A DNA stretch of 64,000 bases from Orlajensenia flava (GCF_004801905.1 NZ_SSSN01000003.1:1054001-1118000), one strand, 5' to 3'. Positions 51,140 to 60,411 are shown, counted from the first letter of the stretch. Made by a program: numbers and translations. The notes: generated from the sequence alone by a model not told the origin.

Positions 51140-54100
51140 CTAGAAGAGGATCACGAGGTAGCTCGCGGCACTCTTGGAGCCGCTCACCTCAGGCGTACCA
51201 GCGAAGCTCGCCTTCACCGAGTAAACACCCCTGCCGAGCTTCGGCAGGGTCAGGGTGACCTTGCCCGCGCTGTCCAGCACGCCCGTGACCGTCTTGCCGC
51301 CCACCTTCACCTTCACAGGCTGGCCGGCCACATCGCCCTGGGAGGCGACCGTGATCCGAGCCTTGACGGTCAGGAACGACAGGCTCACCGGCGTCGACAG
51401 CTTGAGCGAGATGGTCGATCCGTATGGCACCATCACGGCATCCGACGTCGCCGTTCCCGACGGGCGGTCAGCAGCGCTGGCCGTCACGACGACCGTGAGG
51501 CTCGCGCCCTGATCGGCCTTCGTCACGACGTAGGTCGCCGACGTCGCTCCCGCGATGTCCACTCCCCCGCGCTGCCACTGGTACGCGAACGTGAGCCCAT
51601 CCGTGTCCCACGTACCCGGGCTAGCCGTCAGCGTCGACCCGACAGCGGGCGTTCCGCTGATGGTCGGCGGCGCGGTGTTGACCGGTGCACCCGGAGCGGG
51701 AGCCTCACCCGACGCGACGTTCACCTTGGTGAACAGCCCCGTGTCGCCGTAGCTGACGAGACCGAGGTAGAGCGTCTCGGGAGCAAGCCCCGTCCACGAT
51801 GCCGTGTACGTCGCCGGCGTGCCCTGAACGGTGTTGAGCACCGTCGGGTTCACCGTGAACGCTCCGTCACCCGAACCCGGCACGACCTGGAAGGTGCGCA
51901 GATCCCACGCGGTGGAATCCGAGCCCTCGGGAATCGAGAACACGTCCACCTTCACGTCGTAGGTTCCGGCGGTCGGGTTCGGGATGTCCACACGCTCGTC
52001 GCCCGATGCCGTTGCCGACACGTACTGCTCGTCTGCGTTGCCGTCGGCATCGAGGTGAGTGACGGTCAGGTCGAGATCGGCCTTGTTGTCGAGCGCGTCG
52101 AGATCGAACCGCGCCATGGCCAGGCCATCGGCGATCGTCGTCGTGTAGTGGAACGAGTCCTTGGCCTTTCCGGATCCCGAGTGGGGCGCAGCAGCGCCGG
52201 TCGGGTCGGGAACGATCACGCCCGGAGCGAGCCCGGCCGTCGCGAGAGGCAGTTCGCCCGTCTCACCCGGGGTGACCGTCACGTCCACCGATCCGTTGAT
52301 CCCCGTTCCGGAGACCGATTCGGGAGCGGCGACCGCGACGGGGCGGACGGCGATGGGGCTGCGCGCCACGACGTCTCCGCTCGTCCACGAGAGCGATCCC
52401 GTGGCGAACGTGTCGAGAGCGGCATCCGTGCGCGTGAACGTCACCGTGTAGGACTGGGTCTCGCCCGCGGCACCGAAGGTGAGCGTCGACGGGGTGACCG
52501 CCACGTCCACACCGTCGAGACCGGCGGTCGACGCCGTGAACGTGCCCGCCTGGGTCGAGGTGACCGTGCGGGTGACCGTCTGCGTTCCCGCGAGGGATCC
52601 GATGGCGATCGACGCCAGGTTCAGGTCGCTCGGGTCGATGGCCGTGACGCCGTTCAGGCTGCTACCGGAGTATCCAGCGCCCTTGATGTAGGCCAGCCAG
52701 TCCGCCGGACCGTTGAGGTAGAGCAGACCGGGCGAGAACATCTTGGTCGGGTCCTCGTGGCCGGCTCCCTGGGTGAAGGGATCCGTCACGGGGGCGCCGT
52801 TGGCGTCTACCGTGTCGTAGGCCGTCGTCATGAGTGCCGACTTGATCTCGGCCGGGGTGGCCTTCGGGTGAACGCTCAGGTAGAGCGCCGCCGTTCCGGT
52901 GATGTGAGGAGCCGCCATCGACGTCCCGGAGAGGAACTCGAAGCTCGGCTTCTCGCCCTCGGCGTTGGCACCGGCCGCGAGGATCGCGACGCCGGGCGCC
53001 GTGATGTCGGGCTTGAGGATGTCGCTGCCGTCGGCCTCCACCGGTCCGCGCGAGCTGAACCCGGCCACCTGGGGAGTGGCAGGCTCGATGCCCGTGAGGT
53101 TGCCGTCCTGAAGGGTGACCGTGGCTCCCGGCGTCGCCGAGTACGCGTAGGTCGCGTCCCAGGCGGTGTTCTGCAGGTGCACAGTCGGAACCGCGTGCGC
53201 GTCGGTGTCGAGCGACGACGGCGTCTTGTTGACGAGAACCATGCCGATGCCGCCGGCGCGCTTGACCTCGGCCGACTTGTCGGTGCGGGCGTAGACGCCG
53301 CGCTGGCAGAACACGATCGTACCGGCCACCTTGGTCGGGTCGAGCGATCCCGGTGCGCACAGCAGGGTGTCTGCCGCGGTCGTCGATCCGTTGCCGACAT
53401 TGTCAGCGCGGACGAACGGTCCGGTGAGCGGCTCCTTCGGCGCGGTGATCGAGGCACCGGCGAACGCGGATCCGTTGCCGAGCGTCGCCGTCGCCTCATA
53501 GGACGGGATGGTCGACGCGGCGACCGTGGTGTACCACGGCGAGGCGTTGTCGAGGGTGGAGGGGGCCGGCCCCGAGTTGCCCGCCGAGGCGGACACGAAG
53601 ATGCCGGCCGTGGCTGCGGACAGGAAGGCCTGGTCGGTCAACGAGACCGTCGTGGCCGCTGCGCTGCCGCCGATGGAGAAGTTGATCACGTCGACGCCGT
53701 CCTTCGTGGCGTCGTCGATCGCCTTCAGCATGTCGGCGGTCGTACAGCCGTCATCCGTCGTGACGGTTGGGTCGGGGCCCGACCAGCACACCTTGTATGC
53801 AGCGATCTTGGCCGCCGGAGCGACACCGGAGATGTCGCCGAAACTGCGGTCGAGCACCGAGGACTCGACGCCGTTGTTCCCGGCTGCCGTGCTCGCGGTG
53901 TGCGATCCGTGTCCGTCGCCGTCGCGTGGGGAGACGTACTCGCCTTGCGCGACGCTTCCGAGGTTCTTCTCCCCGAAACCGTCCACGTAATACCGGGCGC
54001 CGATGATCTTGGTGCTGCAGTCGGCGGCGGTGAATTGGACGCCCGTCTGGCAGATGCCCGTGAACGTGTTGCCGTCAGCTTTATGGAAGGTGATCGTCGA

Positions 54101-54784
54101 ACCGTTGAGGTACGGGGCGTCACCGTCAGTCGTGCCGAGCGGGTCGCCGGCGAACGAGGGGTGCTCGGGCGCGATGCCGGTGTCGATGTCACCGACGACG
54201 ACTCCCTTGCCCGCGTTGCCGACTCCTCCGAGCTTGTCCCACACTCCGCCGGCACCGTCGAGGCCCAGGAACGTCGTGGACGGTGTCGCATCCGGGTGGG
54301 CCATCTCGTCGGGGACGAGGGCGAGGACGCCCTGCTGCTGCGAGATCGCCTTCGCCTGCGCGGGGTCGAGCGCGGCCGAGAAGCCGTTGAGGGTGACGGT
54401 GTAGGACTGGTCGACGGATGCTCCGACGGCCGCCGCTGCATCGTCCTGCTTGCCCTCGAGGTACTGCGAGTAATCCTGAACGGGAGCCGAACGGGCATTG
54501 AGCTGCTTGCCCTTCGACTGCGTCGCCTGCAACCCGTCGACTCCACCGTCGTAGGTCGCGGCCGGCTGATCGTCCAACAGGACGATGTAGCGACCGGCGT
54601 GATAGTTCGTGCTGGATTGGACCAGCGGCGCCCAGTTGCCGGGCTTCGTCGGCAGTGGTGCTGCCGCTGCCGGTCCCACGACACCCGCAAGCGCCGTGGT
54701 TACGAAAACGGCACCGCCCAGCAGTGCTGCGACGGTGCCTTTCAGTCCGGAGGATCGTGTCCTCCGTGTAGCGGTCAGTTCCAC
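51140..54784 (-). CDS. Large secreted subtilisin-like serine protease (S8)
   Basis: A 1214-aa exoprotease. Sec signal peptide (about 14-43, ending AAAAAP), inhibitor I9 propeptide (about 62-150), S8 domain with triad Asp in GDIDTGIAPEHPSF (about 201), His in DGHGSHTAS (about 292) and Ser in LSGTSMAAPH (about 622). A PA insert is at about 455-560. The C-terminal half has Fn3/Ig-like beta domains, including an AYQWQRGGVDIAGATS repeat and a final Ig-like domain. No LPxTG or TM, so probably released. I choose GTG 54784 (VELTATRRTR) for its GGGGA site; GTG 54814 and ATG 54835 are alternatives. Confidence 0.9.
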   Translation of the reverse strand: MELTATRRTRSSGLKGTVAALLGGAVFVTTALAGVVGPAAAAPLPTKPGNWAPLVQSSTNYHAGRYIVLLDDQPAATYDGGVDGLQATQSKGKQLNARSAPVQDYSQYLEGKQDDAAAAVGASVDQSYTVTLNGFSAALDPAQAKAISQQQGVLALVPDEMAHPDATPSTTFLGLDGAGGVWDKLGGVGNAGKGVVVGDIDTGIAPEHPSFAGDPLGTTDGDAPYLNGSTITFHKADGNTFTGICQTGVQFTAADCSTKIIGARYYVDGFGEKNLGSVAQGEYVSPRDGDGHGSHTASTAAGNNGVESSVLDRSFGDISGVAPAAKIAAYKVCWSGPDPTVTTDDGCTTADMLKAIDDATKDGVDVINFSIGGSAAATTVSLTDQAFLSAATAGIFVSASAGNSGPAPSTLDNASPWYTTVAASTIPSYEATATLGNGSAFAGASITAPKEPLTGPFVRADNVGNGSTTAADTLLCAPGSLDPTKVAGTIVFCQRGVYARTDKSAEVKRAGGIGMVLVNKTPSSLDTDAHAVPTVHLQNTAWDATYAYSATPGATVTLQDGNLTGIEPATPQVAGFSSRGPVEADGSDILKPDITAPGVAILAAGANAEGEKPSFEFLSGTSMAAPHITGTAALYLSVHPKATPAEIKSALMTTAYDTVDANGAPVTDPFTQGAGHEDPTKMFSPGLLYLNGPADWLAYIKGAGYSGSSLNGVTAIDPSDLNLASIAIGSLAGTQTVTRTVTSTQAGTFTASTAGLDGVDVAVTPSTLTFGAAGETQSYTVTFTRTDAALDTFATGSLSWTSGDVVARSPIAVRPVAVAAPESVSGTGINGSVDVTVTPGETGELPLATAGLAPGVIVPDPTGAAAPHSGSGKAKDSFHYTTTIADGLAMARFDLDALDNKADLDLTVTHLDADGNADEQYVSATASGDERVDIPNPTAGTYDVKVDVFSIPEGSDSTAWDLRTFQVVPGSGDGAFTVNPTVLNTVQGTPATYTASWTGLAPETLYLGLVSYGDTGLFTKVNVASGEAPAPGAPVNTAPPTISGTPAVGSTLTASPGTWDTDGLTFAYQWQRGGVDIAGATSATYVVTKADQGASLTVVVTASAADRPSGTATSDAVMVPYGSTISLKLSTPVSLSFLTVKARITVASQGDVAGQPVKVKVGGKTVTGVLDSAGKVTLTLPKLGRGVYSVKASFAGTPEVSGSKSAASYLVILF

Positions 54785-54944
54785 TACGTCCCCGTTCGAT
54801 AGATTCCCGTTCACGCCCCCGGATGGGGGGCACATGAGAGAGAACCTATCCCGCGGGTGCCGTGCCTGAGAAGACCCTCAGGTAAATCAGTTGTTACGGA
54901 TTTCCGCCCGCCGATCCGGGGTACAGGGCACGACCGGGGTACAA

Positions 54945-54982
54945 CGCGAACGGCCCGCCTCCACTGGAGACGGGCCGTCGCG
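54945..54982 (-). terminator. Terminator of icd
   Basis: CGCGAACGGCCCG and CGGGCCGTCGCG pair (ACGGCCCG/CGGGCCGT core, with CGCG flanks), starting 10 bp beyond the icd stop and separating it from the subtilase promoter region (54836-54944). Confidence 0.7.
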
Positions 54983-54992
54983 ATGCTGGAAC

Positions 54993-56207
54993 TCAGCCCA
55001 GGCGAGCCTGCAGGTTCTTCGAGATCGACTCGAGGAACTGCTCGGTGGTCTCGTAGCCCTGCTCAGGACCGACGAGCAGCGCGAGGTCCTTCGTCATCGA
55101 GCCGCTCTCGACGGTCGTGATGACGACGTCCTCGAGGGTGTTGGCGAACTCGATGAGCTCCTGGTTGCCGTCGAGCTTGCCGCGGTGCGACAGGCCGCGC
55201 GTCCACGCGTAGATCGACGCGATCGGGTTGGTCGAGGTGGGCTTGCCCTGCTGGTGCTGGCGGTAGTGGCGGGTCACGGTGCCGTGGGCGGCCTCAGCCT
55301 CGACGACCTTGCCGTCGGGAGTGGCCAGCACCGAGGTCATCAGTCCGAGCGAGCCGAAGCCCTGCGCCACGGTGTCGGACTGCACGTCGCCGTCGTAGTT
55401 CTTGCAGGCCCAGACGTAGCCGCCCTCCCACTTGAGGCTGGAGGCGACCATGTCGTCGATGAGGCGGTGTTCGTAGGTGAGCCCGGCCGCGTCGAACTTC
55501 TCCTTGAACTCGGAGTCGAAGACCTCCTGGAAGAGGTCCTTGAAGCGGCCGTCGTAGGCCTTGAGGATGGTGTTCTTCGTCGAGAGGTAGACGGGATAGT
55601 TGCGGTCGAGACCGTAGTTCAGCGACGCGCGGGCGAAGTCCCTGATGGAGTCGTCGAGGTTGTACATGCCCATGGCGACGCCCGACCCGGGCGACTGGAA
55701 CACCTCGAACTGCTGGGGCTCTCCCCCGTCCTTGGGCGTGAAGGTCATCGTCAGCGTGCCCTCGCCCTCGAAGCGGAAGTCGGTGGCGCGGTACTGGTCG
55801 CCGAAGGCGTGGCGACCGACGATGATCGGCTTGTTCCATCCCGGCACGAGACGGGGGATGTTGGAGATGATGATCGGCTCGCGGAAGATCACGCCGCCCA
55901 GGATGTTGCGGATGGTCCCGTTGGGCGAGCGCCACATCTTCTTGAGGCCGAACTCCTCGACGCGCGCCTCGTCGGGCGTGATCGTCGCGCACTTGACGCC
56001 GACGCCGTGCCTGAGGATCGCGTTGGCCGCGTCGACGGTGATCTGGTCGTCCGTCTCGTCGCGCTTCTGGATGGAGAGGTCGTAGTACTCGAGGTCGATG
56101 TCGAGGTACGGGTGGATGAGCGAATCCTTGATGGCCTGCCAGATGATGCGCGTCATCTCGTCGCCGTCGAGCTCGACGACGGTGCCTTCAACCTTGATCT
56201 TGGACAA
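54993..56207 (-). CDS. icd: NADP-dependent isocitrate dehydrogenase
   Basis: A 404-aa homodimeric, eukaryote-like ICDH (about 400-415 aa), converting isocitrate to 2-oxoglutarate. [51 protein letters not shown], the NADP region [19 protein letters not shown] and [15 protein letters not shown] are conserved. The monomeric 80-kDa form of corynebacteria is clearly excluded. Divergent from the GNAT gene across a palindrome. Confidence 0.97.
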   Translation of the reverse strand: MSKIKVEGTVVELDGDEMTRIIWQAIKDSLIHPYLDIDLEYYDLSIQKRDETDDQITVDAANAILRHGVGVKCATITPDEARVEEFGLKKMWRSPNGTIRNILGGVIFREPIIISNIPRLVPGWNKPIIVGRHAFGDQYRATDFRFEGEGTLTMTFTPKDGGEPQQFEVFQSPGSGVAMGMYNLDDSIRDFARASLNYGLDRNYPVYLSTKNTILKAYDGRFKDLFQEVFDSEFKEKFDAAGLTYEHRLIDDMVASSLKWEGGYVWACKNYDGDVQSDTVAQGFGSLGLMTSVLATPDGKVVEAEAAHGTVTRHYRQHQQGKPTSTNPIASIYAWTRGLSHRGKLDGNQELIEFANTLEDVVITTVESGSMTKDLALLVGPEQGYETTEQFLESISKNLQARLG

Positions 56208-56268
56208 TGGGTGATCTCCTCGAACGATTACGGGCCGATCGGCCCCGACAATCCTACAAGAGGTGGGT

Positions 56269-56292
56269 AACTATCTTGACATCGAGATAGTT
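56269..56292. promoter_or_regulatory. Palindromic operator between icd and GNAT gene
   Basis: AACTATCT-TGACATCG-AGATAGTT: perfect 8-bp arms, and the inner bases continue the dyad partly (CTTGACATCGAG). The shape fits a dimeric MarR/PadR-type repressor. It lies 62 bp upstream of icd and 81 bp upstream of the acetyltransferase, so it could act on either or both. Confidence 0.6.
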
Positions 56293-56372
56293 GTGCCGCT
56301 CTGGGCGAACGGCGACGTGCCTCACAGCATCCGGCTACCGGCGGCAGGCCCGCGCAGGCTAGCCTTGCACGC

Positions 56373-56825
56373 ATGGGTGAGATGAGACTGGAAGCACTGT
56401 CGGCCTCGAACATCGCTGCCGCGAACAACCTGGGTCTGAAGCCCGGTCAGGAGCAGTTCATCACGCCCGTCTCCTACTCCGCCGAGACGGCCGTGATCGA
56501 TCCCGGCGCCGCCTGGCAGCGTGTCGCGGTGCAGGAGGAGAAGGTCGTCGGGTTCATCCACGGCAACTTCGATCCCGACAACGACCACGAGGAGTTCCGC
56601 GCCTGCATCTGGCGCATCAACGTCGACGCGGATGCCCAGGGCCAGGGCGTCGGACGATTCCTCGCCCGTGGGCTCGCGGAGGAGGCGCGCTCGCGCGGCA
56701 TCGAGCGCATCACGGTCATGTGGGAGCCGGGCAGTGAGGGTCCCGAGGCGTTCTTCCTCCGCATCGGTTTCGTCGACATCGGCCAGACCCAGTACGGCGA
56801 CGTGATCGGGGCGATGACGCTCTGA
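56373..56825 (+). CDS. GNAT-family N-acetyltransferase
   Basis: A 150-aa acetyltransferase. The acetyl-CoA motif WRINVDADAQGQGVGRFLAR (V/I-x-x-x-x-Q-G-x-G) is clear, as is the C-terminal NxxLxxExxNxxA-like replacement MWEPGSEGPEAFFLRIGF. The N-terminus (FITPVSYSAETAVIDPGA) resembles spermine/spermidine acetyltransferases of the BltD/PaiA type, so a polyamine substrate is possible but unproven. The stop overlaps the next gene in CTGA. Confidence 0.8.
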   Translation: MGEMRLEALSASNIAAANNLGLKPGQEQFITPVSYSAETAVIDPGAAWQRVAVQEEKVVGFIHGNFDPDNDHEEFRACIWRINVDADAQGQGVGRFLARGLAEEARSRGIERITVMWEPGSEGPEAFFLRIGFVDIGQTQYGDVIGAMTL

Positions 56826-57145
56826 GCGCCTCGCCTCCCGCGGGCTTCGTCGAGGCCGTCCTCGACATCGTCGACCGGATCCCGCCCGGACGGGTGGCCA
56901 CCTACGGCGACATCGCGGCCATGCTGGGCTCCCGCGGCGCTCGGGTGGTCGGCCAGGTGATGGCCTACTACGGGTCGGATGTCGCGTGGTGGCGCGTCAT
57001 CCGCGCCGGAGGTCATCCGCCCCGCGAGCACGAGGACCGCGCGCTGACGCACTACCGGGATGAGGGCACCGCGCTGATCGAGACGCCCGCCGGCTACCGC
57101 ATCTCCCCCAGTGCGCGGTGGCACCCGGAGTTCGCGGACGAGTAG
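56822..57145 (+). CDS. MGMT/ATL-like protein with probable CTG start
   Basis: A 107-aa alkyltransferase-like protein. FVEAVLDIVDRIPPGRVATY, GDIAAMLG and VAWWRVIRAGG match the MGMT DNA-binding domain. The PCHR catalytic Cys of true methyltransferases is missing: no Cys exists in the protein and WWRVI replaces the region, the pattern of ATL proteins that bind O6-alkylguanine and recruit nucleotide excision repair. The first ATG/GTG/TTG start (56894) would cut off the conserved N-terminal helix. CTG 56822 forms a CTGA overlap with the GNAT stop, so I extend to it. Confidence 0.75.
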   Translation: MSASPPAGFVEAVLDIVDRIPPGRVATYGDIAAMLGSRGARVVGQVMAYYGSDVAWWRVIRAGGHPPREHEDRALTHYRDEGTALIETPAGYRISPSARWHPEFADE

Positions 57146-57146
57146 G

Positions 57147-58976
57147 TCACCGTCCGTCGGTGCTCTCGGCACCGACGGACGCGCGCTCGGCGTCCGTGAG
57201 CGCCGGGACCTCGGGTGAGCCCTCTGGCGGGATGCGCGCCGTCACCGTGGTGCCGCGACCGTCGAAGCTCTCCACGAGCACAGTCCCGCCGATCGCCTCC
57301 ATCCGGTCGACCAAGCCGATCAGACCGCTCCCTCCGCCGAGCGTCGCCCCGCCGCGACCGTCATCGGAGACGCTCACCTCGAGTCCTCCGGCCCCCACTC
57401 GCACGCACACCCGCGCCGCCGATGCGCCGGCGTACTTGGCGACATTGGTGAGGCACTCGGCCACGAAGAAGTAGACCGTCGCCTCGGTGAGCGGCGCCAA
57501 GCGGCCGGGCACGTCGAGCTCGACCTCGACCGGCACCGGAGTCCGCGCCACGAGTTCGGCGATCGCCATCCCCAGCCCTCCGACGGTGAGTGAGGAGGGA
57601 TGGATGCCGCGCGCCAGCTCCCGCAACTGCCGGAGCGCGTCGGTGAGTTGTTGCAGTGCCCCCTCCAACTCGTCGACGAGCGCCTCGTCGCTCGCCGCTC
57701 GCGCGCTGCCGATGGCCATCCGCAGGCTGAGCGCCAGCGAGACGAGCGACTGCTGCGATCCGTCGTGCAGGTCGCGTTCGATCTGGCGCCGCGCGACGAT
57801 GCCCGCCTCGATGATGCGCACCCGCGACTCGCGAACCTCCTGCAGCGTGGCTTCGAGCTCCGTCCGCAGGCGCGAGTTGTCGACCGAGAGTCGCATGGCG
57901 GATGCGACCGCGTCCAGCAGCCCCTGGTACTCCCGCAGCGCGACGTCGTGGTCGATGAGCGCCAACCGGCCGCTGGCACTCTCGATCGCGAGCCGTGTCC
58001 GCAGGCGCCCCGGCGTCGCGTCGGTGTCGAGCTGCTCACCGCCGCCATCCCGGTATCGGCCCCGGGTCACGTCCCACCAGAACACGCGCAGCCGCGGATC
58101 GCGCAGGGTGTCGGCGAGCGCGGGCTGCCAGAACTCCCGTTCGACGCCGTCGCGCGTGAGCACGACGAGGTCCGAGACCCGGCCGCGCATGCTGCGGATG
58201 TACATCAATCCGGCCACGAAGCTGATCGGGATCGATGCCGTGCCGAGGTAGCCGAGATAGACCACGAGCGGCAACGCGGTGACGCCGAAGGCATCCGACG
58301 CAACCTCGTAGGCGATCGCGGCGCACCACAGGATGAGGGCGACGGGCATGACGAAGGCGATGTAGCGCGCGGGGGTTGTCCCGCGCGACCATCGCACGAT
58401 GACCGTGACGATGATCAGCACGATCAGCAGGATGCCCACGCCGCGGTAGGCGAGGTTGATGACGTTGTACAGGCCCCAGTCGGGCACCACGACGTAGGCG
58501 TTGGGGGCGCAGCCGCACTCGGGGGTCGCGTAGGGCGCCAGGAAGAGCAGCGCGAGCATCCGCACCAGCCCGCCGCCCACGCCGAGCGCCAGTGCCCAGA
58601 ACTCCAGCCGCCCCGGCAATCGCCCCGTCGGGTAGATCACGACGAGCGCGGCCTGGAGGACCGCCCAGACCACCACCAGCGATTCGAAGATCGGCCACAC
58701 CGAGCCCAGCGGCCAGGTCGCGGCGATGAAGGGCGGCGGGATCCAGAGGAGGGCGATGACGATCATCAGCCGGCCGGGGACGGGCGAGTCGGCCACCTGC
58801 CAGGCCAGCCACGCGCAGACGGCGTAGGTGAGTCCGGCTGCGGTGTGGATGACGGTGCGGGTCAGGGAGTAGGGCACGGGCATCGCGGCCGCCGTGTAGC
58901 CGATGACCTCCTCGGTGATGATGATCGCCGAGGCGAGGAGTACGAGCAGGAGCCTGCGCACCTGCAGCGCGGTCAT
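57147..58976 (-). CDS. NarL/LiaS-type sensor histidine kinase with large membrane domain
   Basis: A 609-aa sensor with about eight to nine TM helices in residues 8-262, with no large extracytoplasmic loop except a Cys-containing one (TPECGCAPNAY). A linker/GAF-like segment (265-375) precedes HisKA_3 with phospho-His404 in ERDLHDGSQQ. The HATPase_c domain has ECLTNVAKYAGAS and GGGSGLIGLVDRMEAIGG. Overlaps the regulator downstream (in gene order upstream) by 4 bp. The signal is unknown; membrane stress or a lipid-phase cue are options. Confidence 0.85.
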   Translation of the reverse strand: MTALQVRRLLLVLLASAIIITEEVIGYTAAAMPVPYSLTRTVIHTAAGLTYAVCAWLAWQVADSPVPGRLMIVIALLWIPPPFIAATWPLGSVWPIFESLVVVWAVLQAALVVIYPTGRLPGRLEFWALALGVGGGLVRMLALLFLAPYATPECGCAPNAYVVVPDWGLYNVINLAYRGVGILLIVLIIVTVIVRWSRGTTPARYIAFVMPVALILWCAAIAYEVASDAFGVTALPLVVYLGYLGTASIPISFVAGLMYIRSMRGRVSDLVVLTRDGVEREFWQPALADTLRDPRLRVFWWDVTRGRYRDGGGEQLDTDATPGRLRTRLAIESASGRLALIDHDVALREYQGLLDAVASAMRLSVDNSRLRTELEATLQEVRESRVRIIEAGIVARRQIERDLHDGSQQSLVSLALSLRMAIGSARAASDEALVDELEGALQQLTDALRQLRELARGIHPSSLTVGGLGMAIAELVARTPVPVEVELDVPGRLAPLTEATVYFFVAECLTNVAKYAGASAARVCVRVGAGGLEVSVSDDGRGGATLGGGSGLIGLVDRMEAIGGTVLVESFDGRGTTVTARIPPEGSPEVPALTDAERASVGAESTDGR

Positions 58977-59650
58977 GACGGTCCGAGGAGGCGCAGCACC
59001 GCGAGCACCCGGCGGTGGTCGTCGGGCGATTCGTCGATGCCGAGCTTGGACATGATGTTGCCGATGTGGGTCTCGACCGTCTTCAGGCTGAGGAACAGCT
59101 TGGACGCGATGCCGTGGTTCGACTTGCCCTCGGCCATCAGCGCCAGGACATCCCGTTCTCGCGGGGTCAGCACCTGCACGGAGGCGTTTCCCGGGCGGGA
59201 GACCAGCTGCGCGACGACCTCGCTGTCGACGACCGAGCCGCCGGAGGCCACTGTGCGCACCGCCTGCACGAGTCGAGCGGGTTCGGCCACGCGATCCTTC
59301 AGCAGGTAGCCCGTGCCGCCTCCCGCACTCATGGCACGGATGGCGTACGCCGGCGTCGCGTACATCGACAGCAGCAGCACGCCGACCGTCGACCCCGACG
59401 ACCGGAGCTTCTCGAGCGCGACGAGTCCTTCGTCGGTGTAGTCCGGTGGCATGCGGATGTCGAGCACGATCGCGTCGACGGGCCGTTCGCGTACGGCCTC
59501 GAGCAGCTCGCCGGCCGTGCCGACCGAGACGACGACCTCGCAGCCGCCCGCCTCGAGCACCGAGGTGATGCCCGTGCGCAGCAGCATGGCGTCGTCGGCG
59601 ATGGCCACCCGCAGCGGGGTGGTGGTCTCTGAATCCTGCTGAGCGTTCAT
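58973..59650 (-). CDS. NarL/LuxR-type response regulator
   Basis: A 225-aa regulator. Receiver with DD19-20, phospho-Asp64 in IVLDIRMPPDYTDEG and Lys in YLLKDRVAEP; LuxR helix-turn-helix at about 155-215 (LTPRERDVLALMAEGKSNHG, then LSLKTVETHIGNIMSKLGI). ATG 59650 is chosen; the seven upstream codons are unlikely. Paired with the kinase through an ATGA overlap. Target genes are not visible here. Confidence 0.9.
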   Translation of the reverse strand: MNAQQDSETTTPLRVAIADDAMLLRTGITSVLEAGGCEVVVSVGTAGELLEAVRERPVDAIVLDIRMPPDYTDEGLVALEKLRSSGSTVGVLLLSMYATPAYAIRAMSAGGGTGYLLKDRVAEPARLVQAVRTVASGGSVVDSEVVAQLVSRPGNASVQVLTPRERDVLALMAEGKSNHGIASKLFLSLKTVETHIGNIMSKLGIDESPDDHRRVLAVLRLLGPS

Positions 59651-59689
59651 CGGTGTCCAGTCTCGGAACAACTCTGTCGTGCGGGCGGC

Positions 59690-60040
59690 TCAGGCGACGA
59701 AGGCTCGAAGCCCCGGTCCGGAGAGCTCATCCTTCGGGATGAAGCCGTCCGCGCCGCTCGATTCGATCCTGCTGCCGTAGTCGCTGCGATCACGACTCGA
59801 TGTGAGAACGATAGCGAAGGTTCCGAGCCCGCGCAGCGTCGGGACGACGTCGAAGCCCATCGCATCGGGCAGCATGACGTCGAGCAACACGAGATCGGGC
59901 AGCATGTCGCCGATCAGTTCCACTCCTCGGGCGGCGGATGCGGCGTCGCCGACGACCTCGAAGCCGTCGGCTTCCAGCAGCCGACGCACCTGATCGCGAA
60001 ACACGTCGTGATCGTCCACGATCACCACCCGAGAACTCAT
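59690..60040 (-). CDS. Single-domain response regulator (receiver only)
   Basis: A 116-aa stand-alone receiver: DD9-10, phospho-Asp54 in LVLLDVMLPDAMG, Thr/Ser in VLTSSRDRS and Lys in GFIPKDEL. It ends at RAFVA with no output domain. It is 39 bp upstream of the LuxR-type regulator on the same strand, so the adjacent kinase might phosphorylate both, making this a phosphate sink or second output. The open frame extends far upstream but has no homology; ATG 60040 is the natural start. Confidence 0.85.
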   Translation of the reverse strand: MSSRVVIVDDHDVFRDQVRRLLEADGFEVVGDAASAARGVELIGDMLPDLVLLDVMLPDAMGFDVVPTLRGLGTFAIVLTSSRDRSDYGSRIESSGADGFIPKDELSGPGLRAFVA

Positions 60041-60264
60041 GCCCCCATTCTGTGACCCGACCGGCCGCGCATCCGAGCCCCACGATGAAGATCGGGGCTG
60101 GCCCTGAGAGCACCTGCGGGGAGCACACCGATGCCGCACACCCGGTCGGGGGTGGACCATGTGAGGGAACTCGCGATCAGGACGCGCCGGGCACAGCGGC
60201 AGCAGACGATCGCATTCCAGGGCCATCCTCCGAACCCGAGCGCGGAGAGGCTCAGCGGAGTTCG

Positions 60265-60305
60265 ACAGGAAGGGCGACCCGAACCCGACGGGTCGCCTTT
60301 CCTGT
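60265..60305. terminator. Orphan terminator-like hairpin in a divergent intergenic region
   Basis: ACAGGAAGGGCGACCCG pairs with CGGGTCGCCTTTCCTGT (17 bp, one G-T pair) around the loop AACCCGA. On the plus strand the descending arm ends in CCTTTCCTGT, a weak T-rich tail. The flanking genes run away from each other, so no annotated transcript ends here. The rest of 60041-60411 shows no supportable gene. It may end a small RNA starting near 60050-60200 or be a leader structure of the gene at 60412. Confidence 0.6.
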
Positions 60306-60411
60306 GTCTGCAGGCGTCCCGCGCGGCCGTGACCCCCGTTCAGGGCTGCCACCCCGGTGGCCCGGTGCTCGCCCGGTGTCGAGCGTTCCGCCGACGGACG
60401 AGCATCGCAGC

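Noticed and set aside
51107..54802. A 1231-codon open frame antisense to the subtilase
   Set aside because: Its product is Arg/Gly/Asp-rich low-complexity sequence without domains. In high-GC genes the antisense frame in codon register often stays open; the minus-strand protein has a full catalytic triad and signal peptide.
54945..54982. Stem after icd considered as a small RNA
   Set aside because: Position right after the icd stop, orientation and size fit an ordinary terminator.
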